Under the pieces are notes generated by a model that ran no database searches, was not told where the DNA came from, and worked only from the letters and a program-made list of their open reading frames with translations. Below, one piece after another: positions 33,615 to 42,644 of a stretch of DNA of 64,000 nt; the stretch's first letter is position 1, and each line of letters starts with the position of its first letter. The DNA lies in assembly GCF_001494635.1 (NCBI RefSeq), contig NZ_LOJF01000001.1, forward strand, positions 682,001-746,000. The letters are read 5' to 3'. Source of the DNA: Tractidigestivibacter scatoligenes (GTDB taxonomy: Bacteria > Actinomycetota > Coriobacteriia > Coriobacteriales > Atopobiaceae). The position numbers and the translations under genes are program-made.

Positions 33615-34813
33615 CTTGAGTCGCCCCTCTCCCCGCGGCCGTCCCTCCGGACCTCCCGCTGCCTCCGTCCCGTGCCGTCCGTGTGAGGCGTGCCGCCTGC
33701 GACGGTGGAGCGCCTCTTGGTTGCGTGGCGCTTCGAGGCCCTCGCGCTTCCGCTGGTGCGTGGTGCCGCCTCGGGTAGGAGTCCGTGCTCCTCGCAGCAC
33801 TCCCGCACGTCAGAGAGGAGCCTGGCGTCCTTGGCGCGCCCCTCCGCCTCCGCCTTCGCGATTGCCGCGTCGATGCCATGCAGGCTCCTGAGCCCCCTAG
33901 ACCGAACCGCCTCGACGGCGGAGGCGACCCTCGCGAGCTCCGAGAGGTCGCGCACCTCGACGGCGTCCCTGGCGGCCGCGACGGCGTCGAACGCCACCTG
34001 ACGCGGGAGGGCGGCAGACGCCATGCGCGCCCTCACGCCCTCCCTCGTGTAGGCGGTGCCGAGCCTCGCGCCCGACACCTGACGAGACGTCATGCCAGCG
34101 AGCTGGTAGACCCAGCCGCCGCCCGTCCTAGCGCTGGCGGGCCTCGCCTCCACGCCGAGCCCCTCGAGGGCCTGCAGGAACTCCCGCTCGCTCGTGGAGG
34201 TGTCCCTGGCGACGGCGACGCGCGAGCGGATGTCCGCGACCCACGAGTAGGCGTCGCGTCCCGAGATCGCCCGCTCCTGCCTGCCCTCGGCGCGCCTCTG
34301 CGTGTGGTCATCCGTCCTGGGCCCGCCGTCCACGCGACCGCGGAAGTGCGAGAGGCCGAGCCCGCAGGAGATCTCCTGGAGCGACCCGTTCAGGGCGCCG
34401 GGGTCGGGGTCCTGCAGCCTGCGGCCCGTCTCGAGGTTGGTGTTGTTGACGACGACGTGGGCGTGGGGGACGTGGTTCTGGTTGTCGTCGTGGTAGACGA
34501 TCGCGATCTCGTGGTCGGGGAAGCTCCGCCGCGCCCACTCGGTGGCGAGCTCCCTCAGGGCGTCCAGGCCGATGCCGTCCTCCGGTGAGGGGGACACGAC
34601 GTAGTGCTTGAACGTCCGAGCGCGCCTGTCGCCCCATGCGCGGTCGTTGCCGGCGAGCCTCCTCGTGCGGTCCATCTCCGCTGCCCAGTCCTCGCAGAGC
34701 GCGGGGTCTCCCAGGTTCAGGAGGTCCACGGCGAGCGCGCGCCCGCCCCTCTCGAGGTAGCGCCTGATCCCGCCGGCGCCGGTGTGTCCGGATATGGCCT
34801 TGAGGTACGTCAC
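33611..34813 (-). CDS. MobA/VirD2-type relaxase
   Basis: A 400-residue relaxase that nicks oriT and pilots the strand. The N-terminal LKAISGHTGAGGIRRYLERG precedes the three-His metal motif NHVPHAHVVVNN (His 114, 117 and 119). A Tyr nucleophile is expected among the early Tyr residues, such as Y19. The C-terminal half is Ala/Arg-rich with coiled segments. The GTG start at 34813 overlaps the MobC stop (GTGA). The gene lies downstream of the putative oriT on the same strand, the usual mob arrangement. A truncated homologue occurs at 46,212-46,700. Confidence 0.85.
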   Translation of the reverse strand: MTYLKAISGHTGAGGIRRYLERGGRALAVDLLNLGDPALCEDWAAEMDRTRRLAGNDRAWGDRRARTFKHYVVSPSPEDGIGLDALRELATEWARRSFPDHEIAIVYHDDNQNHVPHAHVVVNNTNLETGRRLQDPDPGALNGSLQEISCGLGLSHFRGRVDGGPRTDDHTQRRAEGRQERAISGRDAYSWVADIRSRVAVARDTSTSEREFLQALEGLGVEARPASARTGGGWVYQLAGMTSRQVSGARLGTAYTREGVRARMASAALPRQVAFDAVAAARDAVEVRDLSELARVASAVEAVRSRGLRSLHGIDAAIAKAEAEGRAKDARLLSDVRECCEEHGLLPEAAPRTSGSARASKRHATKRRSTVAGGTPHTDGTGRRQREVRRDGRGERGDSR

Positions 34814-35220
34814 GGCCGCATCCGCAGGGCCTGCCTGCCGGCGAGCCGCCCCAGGCCCTCCTGGACGGCCCGCGCCCCCTCCGAGACGGCGGCGAGGTCC
34901 CACCTCACGCCCTCGAGGGCCTCCGCGAGCGCGGCGGGGTCCACCTCCTGCTCCCGGCAGGACTTGGCGATGCCGTTCAGGGCGTGCGCGCACTGGTTCA
35001 GGAGGTAGCCGAGCGAGCGCACGTCGCGCTCGATGCGCACGGCGGTCCGCGGGTCCACGAGCACCTGGCCCGCGTCGCCGGCGTCCGACTGGGCGGCAGC
35101 GCGCACGAGGGTGCGCACGAGCTCCGCCCTGCCCATGCCGAAGCGCGCGGCGGCGTCGCGCAGTGCCCGCTCGTCGCCTTCGCCGAGCCTGAGCTCGAAC
35201 CTGGAGGTGTACCTGCCCAT
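34810..35220 (-). CDS. MobC-like relaxosome accessory protein
   Basis: A 136-residue protein. The N-terminal YTSRFELRLGEGDERALRDA and MGRAELVRTLVRAA pattern (beta strand plus two helices) is a ribbon-helix-helix-type DNA-binding domain. The middle SLGYLLNQCAHALNGIAKSC is typical of MobC proteins. It probably binds oriT next door and recruits the relaxase. ATG at 35220 lies about 60 bp from the oriT palindrome. Overlap with the relaxase gene indicates one operon. Confidence 0.8.
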   Translation of the reverse strand: MGRYTSRFELRLGEGDERALRDAAARFGMGRAELVRTLVRAAAQSDAGDAGQVLVDPRTAVRIERDVRSLGYLLNQCAHALNGIAKSCREQEVDPAALAEALEGVRWDLAAVSEGARAVQEGLGRLAGRQALRMRP

Positions 35221-35263
35221 GGCCCTCCCGGGGGAAGGGGTGGGGGCTGTGACGTGCCTGGCG

Positions 35264-35302
35264 CGGTACGTACAAGTATAGGGGCGCGGGGGATCCCCCG
35301 CG
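35264..35302 (-). other. Putative origin of transfer (oriT) of element 1
   Basis: Upstream of the mob operon lies the perfect palindrome CGCGGGGGATCCCCCGCG (35285-35302), preceded by CGGTACGTACAAGT (35264-35277). The 22-bp block 35280-35301 (AGGGGCGCGG then GGATCCCCCGC) recurs with one mismatch at 47021-47042 upstream of the broken mob genes of element 2. Conservation at the same position in two diverged elements is what an oriT would show. The nic site itself is not identified. Confidence 0.6.
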
Positions 35303-35308
35303 AGGAGA

Positions 35309-35331
35309 CCCCATGACGGGACGTCATGGGG
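35309..35331. promoter_or_regulatory. Palindrome with TGACGGGACGTCA core beside oriT
   Basis: Perfect 10-bp arms CCCCATGACG and CGTCATGGGG around GGA. The core matches the box at 11569-11581 before the DnaC-like gene, linking control of replication and transfer. Confidence 0.6.
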
Positions 35332-35398
35332 CGACGGTTGCGAGGCAGTGCGCCGGCCCGTGCGGGCGAGGTGCCGCGCGAGGGCGCCGTGGACCCCA

Positions 35399-35425
35399 CT
35401 AACTTGGACGGTACGTACAAGTTAG
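35399..35425. promoter_or_regulatory. Dyad containing a second CGGTACGTACAAGT copy
   Basis: CTAACTTG (35399-35406) and CAAGTTAG (35418-35425) form an inverted repeat. CGGTACGTACAAGT at 35409-35422 is identical to 35264-35277, 145 bp away. It may bind MobC or an R-M regulator. The 35,332-35,589 gap otherwise holds the dyad at 35,536 and no gene. Confidence 0.5.
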
Positions 35426-35535
35426 GCTACTTGCTGAACTACCTGTCATGTGGCCAAGAGCTTCGCACGAAGTGGTGCCCGATGGCCGGATACGCTTCGA
35501 TCAGATACCTACCAACTTGCATACGAGTGTGAGAG

Positions 35536-35555
35536 AATCAACGAATAGGTTGATT
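35536..35555. promoter_or_regulatory. Candidate operator before hsdM of R-M system 1
   Basis: Perfect inverted repeat AATCAAC-GAATAG-GTTGATT, ending 34 bases before the hsdM start. It may be the target of the HTH protein encoded at the end of this operon (inference). Confidence 0.45.
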
Positions 35556-35589
35556 GAAGGAAATCCAAAGACTGGGGAGAACTTGGCCT

Positions 35590-37413
35590 ATGTCTGGCAA
35601 CGAGCTTAACGAGCAGACCTCGACGGAGGCGGGCCGCAAGGCGTCGCTAATCTGGAACATCGCGGACAACGCCCTGCGCGGGCTCTACAAGCCCGTGGAG
35701 TACGGCAAGGTCATCCTGCCCATGGCGGTCATCAAGCGCTTCCACGACTGCCTGCTGCCGACCCACGACGAGGTCATCGAGGCGAGCGAGAGGTACGCCA
35801 GGATCAAGGCCGAGGACGTCCGCGACGGATTCCTCACGAGGGCCTCGGGCTACCCCTTCTACAACACGTCAAAGTTCACCTGGAAGACGCTGCGCGCCGA
35901 CCCCGACAACGTGAGGGCGAACTTCGTCGACTACCTCAACGGCTTCTCGGAGAACGTGCGCGACATCCTCTTTAAGGACGGCATGAACTTCGAGGCGGAG
36001 ATCGAAAGGCTCGCGGACAACAACGTCCTCTTCCAGGTCATCGACGACTTCGGTAAGGAGAGCGGCGACTTCTCCCCGGAGCGCGTCTCCGCGGTGGATA
36101 TGGGCTACGTGTTCGAGCAGCTCGTCGCCAGGTTCTCCGAGACCGACGACGCGGGAGAGCACTTCACAAGCCGCGACATCGTCTACCTGATGACAGACCT
36201 CATCATCGCGGCGGACCCGCGCATCTTCGAGGGCGACCACATAGATCGGTCGGTGTACGACGGCTCGATGGGCACCTCCCAGATGCTCTCCTGCATGTCC
36301 GAGAGGCTGCACGCGCTCGACGCGGACGCCACCGTCGCCACCTACGGGCAGGAGCTGAACCCGTTCACCTTCGCAATCGCGAAGGCGTCAGCGCTCATCC
36401 GCGGGGAGGACGCGAACAACATGCGCCGTGGCAACACCTACGACAACGACCAGTTCGCGGGCTTCCACTTCGACTACGTCATCCAGAACCCGCCCTTCGG
36501 CATCTCGTACAAGGCCCAGCAGAAGGCGATACAGGCAGAGCACGCAGAGGGCGCGGCCGGCCGCTTCCCATGCGAGCTGCCCGCCGTGGGCGACGGGCAG
36601 ACGCTCTTCGCCCTGAACGGGCTCGCCAAGCTCAAGGACGAGGGTATCATGGCGATCGTCCAGGACGCGAGCCCTCTCTACAAGGGCAACCCCGGCAAGG
36701 GCGAGGATGACTACCGCCGCTACGTCATCGAGAACGACTGGCTGGACGCCATCGTCCAGATGCCTACGGACTCCTTCGTCAACACCGGCATCGCGACCTA
36801 CGTGTGGCTGTTCGACAAGGATAAGCCCGAGCGCCACGGGGGCAAGGTGCTCCTCGTCGACGCCTCGAACGCCTTCATGAAGCGGCGCAAGGGCATCAAC
36901 AACAAGAAGAACGACATCACCGACGCGTGCCGGGACCTCATCGTCAAGGCGTACGGCGAGTACCGGACGCAGACGCTTACGGGAAAGGCGGAGGACGGCA
37001 GTGCCATCACCGTGGAGAGCAAGCTGTTCGACGGGGAGGACTTCGGCTTCCGGCGCGTGACCGTCTACACGCCCGAGCGAGACGAGGACGGCAACGTCGT
37101 CCGCGACAGGAAGGGCCGCCCCGTCAGGAAGACCGAGTCCAACGGCAAGAGGGAGACCGTCGTCTCCGATACGGAGGACATCCCCCTCAGGGAGGACGTG
37201 GACGAGTACATGGCGCGCGAGGTCGAGCCGTACAACCCCGGCGCGTTCATAGACCCCAAGAAGACCGTCGTCGGCTACACCATCCCGTTCACCAGGGCGT
37301 TCTACAAGTACAGGGAGCTCGAGCCTGCCGATGAGATTGCCAAGCGCATCCTCGGCCACGAGAGGGCGCTCGAGGAGAGCCTCGGGAAGCTCTTTGGTGG
37401 GGTGAGGTCGTAG
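35590..37413 (+). CDS. hsdM: Type I restriction-modification methylase subunit HsdM (system 1)
   Basis: A 607-residue N6-adenine methylase subunit. The N-terminal helical domain (IWNIADNALRGLYKPVEYGK) is followed by AdoMet motif I in the unusual form VYDGSMGTSQML (Asp about 224), where most HsdM proteins have D-P-x-x-G-S/T-G-G, and by catalytic motif IV NPPFG (about 300). ATG at 35590 with GGGGAG 10 bases upstream; an upstream TTG at 35554 is less likely. It is immediately followed by hsdS and hsdR. The motif I variation is notable, but the length and other motifs look intact. Confidence 0.88.
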   Translation: MSGNELNEQTSTEAGRKASLIWNIADNALRGLYKPVEYGKVILPMAVIKRFHDCLLPTHDEVIEASERYARIKAEDVRDGFLTRASGYPFYNTSKFTWKTLRADPDNVRANFVDYLNGFSENVRDILFKDGMNFEAEIERLADNNVLFQVIDDFGKESGDFSPERVSAVDMGYVFEQLVARFSETDDAGEHFTSRDIVYLMTDLIIAADPRIFEGDHIDRSVYDGSMGTSQMLSCMSERLHALDADATVATYGQELNPFTFAIAKASALIRGEDANNMRRGNTYDNDQFAGFHFDYVIQNPPFGISYKAQQKAIQAEHAEGAAGRFPCELPAVGDGQTLFALNGLAKLKDEGIMAIVQDASPLYKGNPGKGEDDYRRYVIENDWLDAIVQMPTDSFVNTGIATYVWLFDKDKPERHGGKVLLVDASNAFMKRRKGINNKKNDITDACRDLIVKAYGEYRTQTLTGKAEDGSAITVESKLFDGEDFGFRRVTVYTPERDEDGNVVRDRKGRPVRKTESNGKRETVVSDTEDIPLREDVDEYMAREVEPYNPGAFIDPKKTVVGYTIPFTRAFYKYRELEPADEIAKRILGHERALEESLGKLFGGVRS

Positions 37414-38700
37414 ATGAGGGAGATGAGGGACAGCGGGTTTGGCTATATTGGCCAGATTCCGCAAGCTTGGTCAATCGGCAAGCTCAAGCAATTCTTTGAA
37501 AAGTCGAACGTTACGAACCACCCTGACGACACGGTTCTCTCGTTGTACCGAGACTACGGTGTTATCCCAAAAGACAGCCGAGACGACAACCACAATGTGA
37601 CTTCGCTTGATACCTCGAAGTACAAGCATGTTGATGTGGGCGACTTTGTCATCAACAAGATGAAGGGGTGGCAGGGCTCGATGGCCCTATCGCCATACGA
37701 GGGCATTGTTAGCCCCGCCTATCACGTGTTCAAGTTCCGTAGCAGTGAGCTCTATCCAAAGTATGCGCATTATCTTCTTCGCTGTCGTTCATTTGCTGAC
37801 GAGTGGCGTCGACTTTCAACGGGTCTTCGAGTTGGCCAATGGGACCTTCACGTCGAAGACTTTCTGAACACTTGTATTCCGCACCCGCCCCTCGACGAAC
37901 AGCGCCGCATCGCCGACTCCCTGGACGAGAGGTGCGCCGACATCGACGTGGCCGTCGACGCGGCTAGTAGCAATTTGACTGATTACCAGCAATTGCGTAC
38001 AGCAATAATTTCCAGTGCTGTTACAAGGGGAGTTGACGATGGCAACCGAATGGTAAGCACAAGCTCTCGGTGGATTAAATCGATTCCTGATGGATGGTCA
38101 ATCCGGCAGTTGAAAAGCCTGTCTACGTATGTCAGTGATGGAGTGCATCAAACACCAGAGTACGTTCTTGAGGGAGTGCCATTCATATCGATTAAGGATG
38201 TCTCGAGCGGAAAGATTCGATTCGATGACTGCAAATACATATCTTGGGATGCCCATGAGGCTCTCTCTAAGTCAACACCAGTGGGTGATGGAGACGTTCT
38301 CTTCACGCGGATTGGCACTCTGGGAAAGAGCGTTGTAGTGCGCAATTGTCCACCGTTCGACATCTTCGTTAGTCTAGGAATCGTAAAGCCGAAAAAGGAA
38401 ATTATTGTCCCCGAATATCTTTCCTATGTAATGCAGTCGAGCTACTACATGGAGTACATCCAGCATGTCAAGGTAGATGGGAAAAACTCTGCTGCCAAGT
38501 ACAATCTTGGTGACGTACGAAAGTCACCAATAATTCTGCCCCCAATGGATGAGCAGATGCAAATTGTAAAGTACTTGGATTATCGGCTACGGGCATTGGA
38601 GCAGCTCCTATCCACCAAGCAGTCCATCATTGCCGACCTCAAGACGTACAAGCAGTCACTCGTGTATGAGGTCGTGACCGGGAAGAGGGAGGTTCGCTGA
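37414..38700 (+). CDS. hsdS: Type I specificity subunit HsdS (system 1)
   Basis: A 428-residue protein with two target-recognition domains. Each begins with a G-x-I-P-x-x-W element (YIGQIPQAWSIGKLKQFF at residue 11, WIKSIPDGWSIRQLKSLS near 216), and conserved helices follow (PLDEQRRIADSLDERCADID and PMDEQMQIVKYLDYRLRALE). The TRDs are clearly AT-richer than hsdM and hsdR, as usual for exchanged recognition domains. The start codon directly follows the hsdM stop. The target sequence cannot be read from the protein. Confidence 0.9.
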   Translation: MREMRDSGFGYIGQIPQAWSIGKLKQFFEKSNVTNHPDDTVLSLYRDYGVIPKDSRDDNHNVTSLDTSKYKHVDVGDFVINKMKGWQGSMALSPYEGIVSPAYHVFKFRSSELYPKYAHYLLRCRSFADEWRRLSTGLRVGQWDLHVEDFLNTCIPHPPLDEQRRIADSLDERCADIDVAVDAASSNLTDYQQLRTAIISSAVTRGVDDGNRMVSTSSRWIKSIPDGWSIRQLKSLSTYVSDGVHQTPEYVLEGVPFISIKDVSSGKIRFDDCKYISWDAHEALSKSTPVGDGDVLFTRIGTLGKSVVVRNCPPFDIFVSLGIVKPKKEIIVPEYLSYVMQSSYYMEYIQHVKVDGKNSAAKYNLGDVRKSPIILPPMDEQMQIVKYLDYRLRALEQLLSTKQSIIADLKTYKQSLVYEVVTGKREVR

Positions 38701-41700
38701 TGGCGACGGATGCCAAGGAGAGGAACCTCGAGGCTGACATCGAGGCCTACCTCACGTCCCCCGAGGGCGGCTACGACAAGGCGACCGACAAGGTGTACAC
38801 GGATCACGGCTGGCTCCGCTACGGCGTCGACGCCGACCAGCTGGCGGGCTTCCTCGAGGAGACCCAGCCCAAGCAGTGGCAGCGCTTCGTGAAGATATGC
38901 GGCGTCCAGGACCCCCGTCTGCGGCTCGCCCAGGCCTTCGGCAACGCCGTCGAGAGCCAGGGTGGCATCGTCAGCGTGCTCCACCACGGGTTCAAGACCC
39001 GGGGCGTCCAGTTCCGCGTCTGCTACTTCAGGCCCCGCTCCTCGCTCAACGCCAAGTCTACCGAGCTCTACGGGGCGAACCGCCTGCGCTGCATCAGGCA
39101 GTTCCACTACTCGGAGGGGAAGGAGAGCCGCAACACCGTCGACATGGTCCTGGACCTCAACGGCATCCCCGTCGTCGCCCTGGAGCTCAAGGACCAACTC
39201 ACGGGACAGACCTACGAGAACGCTATCGACCAGTGGCGGACCGACCGAGACCCGCGCGAGCTCCTCTTCAGGTTCGACCACCGCATCGTCGCCTTCTTCG
39301 CCGTGGACATGAGCCAGGCGTGGCTCGCGACCCACCTCGACGGGAGCAAGACGTACTTCATGCCGTTCAACCAGGGATCCAACGGGCCGGGCGTGGACGG
39401 CGGGGCGGGGAACCCAGCGAACCCGGACGGCTACGAGACGAGCTACCTCTGGGAGGACGTTCTCCAGAGGGACCGTCTCCTCGACGTGATCGAGCACTAC
39501 GTCCACGTGGAGAGGAAGACCGAGAGCTACATCGACGTCAAGACCGGCGAGGAGAGGACGAGGGAGAAGCGGGTGCTGATCTTCCCGCGCTACCACCAGC
39601 TCGACTGCGTGCGGAGGATCGTCGCCGACATCAGCGCCAACGGCACGGGCAGGAGCTACCTGATCCAGCACTCGGCGGGATCGGGGAAGTCGAACTCCAT
39701 CGCATGGACGGCGTACCAGGCCATGAGCCTCCACGACGTAGACGACAGGCCGGTGTTCGACTCGGTGGTCATCGTCACCGACCGCGTGGTGCTCGACCGG
39801 CAGCTACAGGACACCGTCTCCGGCATGGACCACGCCAGGGGGGCCGTCACGGTAATCAGCAGCAGGATGACGTCCGCAGACCTGCTCCGGGCCCTCAGGG
39901 ACGGCGACCGCCTCATCGTCTCCACCCTGCAGAAGTACTCGCAGATCTACGACCAGGTCAGCGGCGTCGGCAAGCGCTACTGCATCATCGTGGACGAGGC
40001 GCACAGCTCGCAGGCGGGGAGCCACGCCCGCAACCTCAAGCGAGCCCTCGCCGACACCGACGAGGCGCTCAGGGAGTACGAGGAGCTCGAGGGCGACGCC
40101 GAGGAGGAGGCGGAAGAGGCGGAGGCGGCCCTGCTCGACGAGGTGTTCAGCCACGGCAGGTTCTCGAACCTCACCTTCGTGGCCTTCACGGCAACCCCGA
40201 AGGACAAGACGCTCGAGCTCTTCGGTACGCCCCAGCCGGGCGGCGGATTCAGGCCGTTCCACGTTTACTCCATGCGCCAGGCGATAGAGGAGCACTTCAT
40301 CCTGAACCCGCTCGCGCACTACCAGACCTACGACGAGGCGGTGAGGCTCGCCCGCACCGTGCCCGACAACCCCGAGCTGCCGACGTCGCCCACGCTCAAG
40401 CTGCTCCGCCAGTACACCGAGCTCCACCCCTACGCCATCGCGCAGAAGGCCAAGGTCATCGTCGAGACGTATCGTAGCGTTACCTCCAAGGCCATAGGCG
40501 GCAAGGGCAGGATGATGGTCGTGACGGCCTCGCGGCTCGCCGCCGTGCGCTACTGCAAGGCCGTTCGCGGGTACTGCAGGGAGAGGGGCTACGACGACAT
40601 GGAGGTCCTCGTCGCGTTCTCGGGCGAGGTCCAGGACCCGCCCAACGTCTCGGGGGCGCCCACGTACACGGAGCCCGAGATGAACGTCGGCCACGACGGC
40701 GAGCACGTGAAGGAGTCGCAGACCACCAGGGAGTTCCGCTACTGGGGCTCCGTCCTCATCGTCGCCGAGAAGTACCAGACCGGCTACGACGAGCCGCTGC
40801 TGCACACCATGGTCATCGACAAGCGCCTCCGTGACGTGAAGGCCGTCCAGACCATATGCCGCATCGACCGCATATGCCCCGGCAAGGAGGACACCCTCGT
40901 CCTCGACTTTGTGAACAGCCGCGAGGACATCCAGAAGGCGTTCCAGCCCTACTACGCCGAGACGGACCTCGCGGAGCCGCTTGACGTCGACCGTATCTAC
41001 GCCCTCCTGGAGGAGATCAGGGGCTACGGCGTCTACACGGACGCCGAGGTCAGGGAGGCCTGCGCAATAGAGTTCGGCAAGGACAGGAGGAACGCGCAGG
41101 GCAGGCTGAAGTCTGCCCTCACGCCCGCGATCAGGCGCTACGACGCCCTCGGCTCGGCGGACGAGCGCTACGAGTTCCGCCGCAAGGTTCGCTCGTTCGT
41201 CAAGTGGTACGGGTTCGTCACGCAGCTCGTCCGCATGTTCGACCTGGACATGCACCGCGAGTACACGTTCCTGCGCTACCTCTCCAAGTTCCTCATCGCG
41301 GACAGGGTCGACGTCACCGACATCGACGACAAGGTGAGGATGGAGTACTACAAGCTCAAGGTATATAAGGAGTACGCGATCGAGCTCGCGGACAGGCCCG
41401 CCACCATCGAGCCGCCCGCCCCGGGCAGCAAGGGCAAGCCCGACAGGAGGAAGGACCCGCTGGACGTCCTGATAGAGCGGATCAACGAGGAGTACGCGGG
41501 GAACCTCTCCGAGGAGGAGCAGGAGGTCGCCAGGAGCGTCTACAGGCGCTCGCGCGACAACAAGGAGGTCGCCGACGCGCTCGCGCGCCACGACGACGAG
41601 CCGATGTTCATGGACCGCTGGCGCGAGTTCTTCCGCCAGATCATGATGGACGCCTACACCGCCCAGAACGGCGCATACGACTCCATCTTCACGGACGAGG

Positions 41701-41759
41701 AGAAGTACCGGGCGATCATGGAGGCCGTCGGCCGCATGCTGTACAGGGGGGAGAAGTGA
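38700..41759 (+). CDS. hsdR: Type I restriction endonuclease HsdR (system 1)
   Basis: A 1019-residue motor-nuclease subunit. The nuclease core is GIPVVALELKDQLTGQTYEN (PD-ExK type; E-L-K). Helicase motifs follow: Walker A HSAGSGKSNSIAW, DEAH in IIVDEAHSSQAG, TATPKDKTLELFG and a C-terminal helicase half with YQTGYDEPLL and QTICRIDR. It overlaps hsdS by one base (TGATG). The C-terminal helical region has an acidic stretch (ELEGDAEEEAEEAEAALLDE) inserted after DEAH. It looks complete, so the system should restrict. Confidence 0.92.
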   Translation: MATDAKERNLEADIEAYLTSPEGGYDKATDKVYTDHGWLRYGVDADQLAGFLEETQPKQWQRFVKICGVQDPRLRLAQAFGNAVESQGGIVSVLHHGFKTRGVQFRVCYFRPRSSLNAKSTELYGANRLRCIRQFHYSEGKESRNTVDMVLDLNGIPVVALELKDQLTGQTYENAIDQWRTDRDPRELLFRFDHRIVAFFAVDMSQAWLATHLDGSKTYFMPFNQGSNGPGVDGGAGNPANPDGYETSYLWEDVLQRDRLLDVIEHYVHVERKTESYIDVKTGEERTREKRVLIFPRYHQLDCVRRIVADISANGTGRSYLIQHSAGSGKSNSIAWTAYQAMSLHDVDDRPVFDSVVIVTDRVVLDRQLQDTVSGMDHARGAVTVISSRMTSADLLRALRDGDRLIVSTLQKYSQIYDQVSGVGKRYCIIVDEAHSSQAGSHARNLKRALADTDEALREYEELEGDAEEEAEEAEAALLDEVFSHGRFSNLTFVAFTATPKDKTLELFGTPQPGGGFRPFHVYSMRQAIEEHFILNPLAHYQTYDEAVRLARTVPDNPELPTSPTLKLLRQYTELHPYAIAQKAKVIVETYRSVTSKAIGGKGRMMVVTASRLAAVRYCKAVRGYCRERGYDDMEVLVAFSGEVQDPPNVSGAPTYTEPEMNVGHDGEHVKESQTTREFRYWGSVLIVAEKYQTGYDEPLLHTMVIDKRLRDVKAVQTICRIDRICPGKEDTLVLDFVNSREDIQKAFQPYYAETDLAEPLDVDRIYALLEEIRGYGVYTDAEVREACAIEFGKDRRNAQGRLKSALTPAIRRYDALGSADERYEFRRKVRSFVKWYGFVTQLVRMFDLDMHREYTFLRYLSKFLIADRVDVTDIDDKVRMEYYKLKVYKEYAIELADRPATIEPPAPGSKGKPDRRKDPLDVLIERINEEYAGNLSEEEQEVARSVYRRSRDNKEVADALARHDDEPMFMDRWREFFRQIMMDAYTAQNGAYDSIFTDEEKYRAIMEAVGRMLYRGEK

Positions 41760-41980
41760 GCTGCGAGCCGAGCGCGTCGGAGGTAGTGAGGGCGATCTGC
41801 AGCCGCCAGGGCCGCACCCTCAAGTCACTCGCGGACGAGCTCGGCATCTCGCCCCAGGCGCTCGACACCCGCCTCCGCTCCTCGAGCATGCGGGTCGAGA
41901 CCCTCTCGGAGCTTCTCGGACCGCTTGGGTATCGGGTAGTCATAACCGATGGTGACAAATCGATACGGGTCACAAGGTAA
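41756..41980 (+). CDS. Small HTH protein at the end of R-M operon 1
   Basis: A 74-residue protein with a phage-repressor-like HTH (LKSLADELGISPQALDTRLR, then SSSMRVETLSELLGPLGYRV). GTG start at 41756 overlaps the hsdR stop (GTGA), with GGGGAGAA upstream, so it is part of the R-M operon. It could act as a controller (C-protein-like) timing restriction after transfer; the dyad at 35,536 is a candidate target (inference). Confidence 0.65.
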   Translation: MSCEPSASEVVRAICSRQGRTLKSLADELGISPQALDTRLRSSSMRVETLSELLGPLGYRVVITDGDKSIRVTR

Positions 41981-42063
41981 CGGCAGTTTGATGGCGAGAA
42001 TGGCGCAAACCCATAGTGGGTAGTGAAGCAAATACCCCTACTCGCTGGCGGGAGCTCGCATTT

Positions 42064-42104
42064 CCCTCCCCGCCGTCGTTAGGTGTTCCTGACGGCGGGG
42101 AGGG
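42064..42104. terminator. Strong hairpin after R-M operon 1
   Basis: Perfect 14-bp arms CCCTCCCCGCCGTC and GACGGCGGGGAGGG with a 13-base loop, between the R-M operon and the convergent YraN-like gene. No U-tract follows directly, but position and stability suit a bidirectional terminator. Confidence 0.6.
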
Positions 42105-42218
42105 CGGCCGCGGGAGGGCTTGGCTGCGGCCGTGGCGGGAGGAGATTGGGGCCACTCGGGATTCCCCGAGCGGCCCCTATCCGACCGTGAGCGGTTTTTA
42201 TCGTCCTGACGTCCTAGG

Positions 42219-42608
42219 TCACATACGCTCCGCCCACTGCCAGACCCCCACGAGGTGGCGCAGCTTCGCGCGGCGCTCTCCCGTGATGGCGATGGATATG
42301 GCGTCGTGGCGGATTGCGTCCACGTCGCCGTGGTCCGCGAGGTAGAGTAGGCACGCGCGGCGCATGGCGGCCACGTCGTCGTCCGCGAGGTCGAGCGTCG
42401 GCAGGGCCTCGGAGCCCGGCTCCATCGTCGCCCTGACGGTGACGAGGACGACCTCACCGCCGTCCGTGCCCACGATGCGGCCGCCGTCGGCGTGGACGTC
42501 GCTCCAGCACCTGCCCTGCAGGTAGTCCGTGCAGAGCCCGAGCGCCGTCTGGCTGAGCTCCTCCTCGGACATGGTCGTTGCGGCCTGGCTCTCGTTTGTG
42601 GTGGTCAT
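42219..42608 (-). CDS. YraN-like endonuclease-fold protein of the ICE
   Basis: A 129-residue protein. After an N-terminal tail, the pattern ALGLCTDYLQGRCWSDVHAD, GEVVLVTVRA, a helix with MRRACLLYLADHGDV and the strand IRHDAISIAI follows the UPF0102/YraN fold, which is related to Holliday-junction resolvases. The usual acidic catalytic residues (E-x-D and E-V-K) are only partly kept: V-T-V-R replaces V-E-V-K. So it may have lost nuclease activity or be a distant relative. ATG at 42608 with GAGAGGGG; the longer upstream frame is unlikely. Confidence 0.55.
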   Translation of the reverse strand: MTTTNESQAATTMSEEELSQTALGLCTDYLQGRCWSDVHADGGRIVGTDGGEVVLVTVRATMEPGSEALPTLDLADDDVAAMRRACLLYLADHGDVDAIRHDAISIAITGERRAKLRHLVGVWQWAERM

Positions 42609-42644
42609 GGCTGACCCCTCTCTAGGACGTGGGGGCTCCCTTTG

